64,000 nt of DNA, taken from NCBI RefSeq assembly GCF_033097525.1, contig NZ_CP109907.1, forward strand, positions 6,200,001-6,264,000, read 5' to 3'. Positions 63,545 to 64,000 of this stretch are shown here, in pieces. This DNA is from Sphingobacterium sp. UGAL515B_05. GTDB lineage: Bacteria > Bacteroidota > Bacteroidia > Sphingobacteriales > Sphingobacteriaceae. The notes below the pieces were generated by a model that ran no database searches, was not told the origin of the DNA, and saw only the letters and a program-made list of their open reading frames with translations. Position numbers and translations under genes: made by a program. Each line of letters begins with the position of its first letter. Position 1 is the first letter of the stretch.

Positions 63545-63736
63545 ATGTCTTTTTTATTTTATATTGTTATTATCACGTTAATCCTATATTCAAAAGGGAA
63601 AATGCCAGTAAGGCTATCGAAAAAAGAGCAGTATAATACTTGGGTTATTGAACACGGTCATACTGTTTTTAAATATGCAGTTAGACTACTGATAATTTAT
63701 ACTATTGTTTTAATTTTCATGAAGATCAATTTATAG
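63545..63736 (+). CDS. Small membrane protein of unknown function
   Basis: 63 residues, ATG at 63545. Two hydrophobic stretches (MSFLFYIVIITLILYSKG; VRLLIIYTIVLIFM) flank a charged centre (VRLSKKEQYNTWVIEHGHTVFKY). The stop is only 1 bp from the stop of the convergent partial gene. No family recognised. Composition is that of a real small membrane protein, but evidence is limited. Confidence 0.4.
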   Translation: MSFLFYIVIITLILYSKGKMPVRLSKKEQYNTWVIEHGHTVFKYAVRLLIIYTIVLIFMKINL

Positions 63737-63737
63737 C

Positions 63738-64000
63738 CTAAAATAGATTTAAAGATTCTTTTAATACTTTTGAAGTTTTTTCTAAAATTAAAGGGTGCCA
63801 ATTTGTATACTTTATCTGTTTTCTTGGTATAATTTTAACAAAATCGCTATCATATCTAAAAAGATATTTTTTCTTTGAGTTATGATGAGACATCTTAATG
63901 AAATGTCCCCAATAGGATGGATATCCTTTATATATATTTACCTGTAAATAGATATCGTTCGCCTGATTTTTATCATCTAAATCCAGCTGAATTAGGGACT
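63738..64000 (-). CDS. C-terminal part of an unidentified protein, cut by the right edge
   Basis: An uninterrupted frame of 86 codons from the right edge to the TAG at 63740-63738. It reads SLIQLDLDDKNQANDIYLQ, then YPSYWGHFIKMSHHNSKKKYLF and ends KVLKESLNLF. Lys-, Asn- and Ile-rich, AT-rich codons. No domain recognised. The start and most of the protein lie outside. Confidence 0.6.
   Translation of the reverse strand, partial: SLIQLDLDDKNQANDIYLQVNIYKGYPSYWGHFIKMSHHNSKKKYLFRYDSDFVKIIPRKQIKYTNWHPLILEKTSKVLKESLNLF

Noticed and set aside
63248..63581. Overlapping short frames on both strands (GLRLLGLGFSPEA; SGLKPSPSNLSPLGGAS)
   Set aside because: Both strands stay open over the same stretch with no start site or signal; looks like non-coding repeat-like DNA rather than a gene.
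1..64000. tRNA, rRNA, CRISPR arrays, intact transposases or phage genes
   Set aside because: Looked for on both strands by eye; no supporting signatures seen. A computational scan could still find a tRNA missed here.

Overview
The window is a stretch of chromosome from a Bacteroidota bacterium, most likely Sphingobacterium or a close relative. The evidence is: AT-rich DNA; promoters that fit the Bacteroidota -33 TTTG / -7 TAnnTTTG pattern rather than the sigma-70 pattern; DUF3857 proteins; a CBS-nadK-uppS-bamA-ompH-ompH housekeeping block; a glsA/glsB-type aminolipid pair; a fused long aromatic amino acid hydroxylase; and a GMC oxidoreductase with a subunit-3 partner. No rRNA, tRNA, CRISPR array or intact insertion sequence was seen.

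Layout. 1-6.6 kb: a tyrosine/phenylalanine block with homogentisate dioxygenase (cut by the left edge), fumarylacetoacetase, a flavin-reductase-like protein, phenylalanine hydroxylase and tyrS. tyrS is preceded by an unannotated Phe/Tyr-rich leader peptide and a terminator, arranged like a ribosome-mediated attenuator; this is the most interesting element found. 6.6-12.2 kb: small envelope and hypothetical proteins, including BON/SH3 proteins and an L,D-transpeptidase. 12.3-20.3 kb: YiaA, an NtrC-type regulator, an ABC-F ATPase, the GMC dehydrogenase pair and an OmpA lipoprotein. 20.4-28 kb: a small membrane ORF, two overlapping DUF3857/transglutaminase proteins, a HAD phosphatase, a second NtrC-type regulator and the RNase P RNA gene. 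28-34.7 kb: a WYL regulator, an argS-Gfo/Idh-flavoprotein operon, and arginine decarboxylase. 34.7-40 kb: a 148-bp inverted-repeat element, a thioredoxin-like protein and a glpD-glpK-glpF glycerol operon. 40-42 kb: the acyltransferase pair. 42-49 kb: CBS protein, NAD kinase, UppS, BamA and two Skp/OmpH chaperones. 49.4-52.4 kb: a TetR regulator and two Fe-S electron-transfer proteins. 52.7-58.9 kb: a decayed TonB-dependent receptor, a LOG-family hydrolase, and convergent GH127/146 and GH97 glycosidases separated by a 129-bp tandem repeat. 59-64 kb: DinB and SRPBCC proteins, a lipoprotein resembling cholesterol-dependent cytolysins, a small secreted Cys protein, and a gene-poor end with small membrane ORFs and a C-terminal gene fragment.

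How it fits together. The left block converts phenylalanine to tyrosine (hydroxylase) and finishes tyrosine breakdown (homogentisate dioxygenase, fumarylacetoacetase). The adjacent tyrS appears to sense tyrosine supply through its leader. The glp operon imports, phosphorylates and oxidises glycerol. The BamA/Skp block builds the outer membrane. All functions are read from sequence motifs and family knowledge; no database search was possible.
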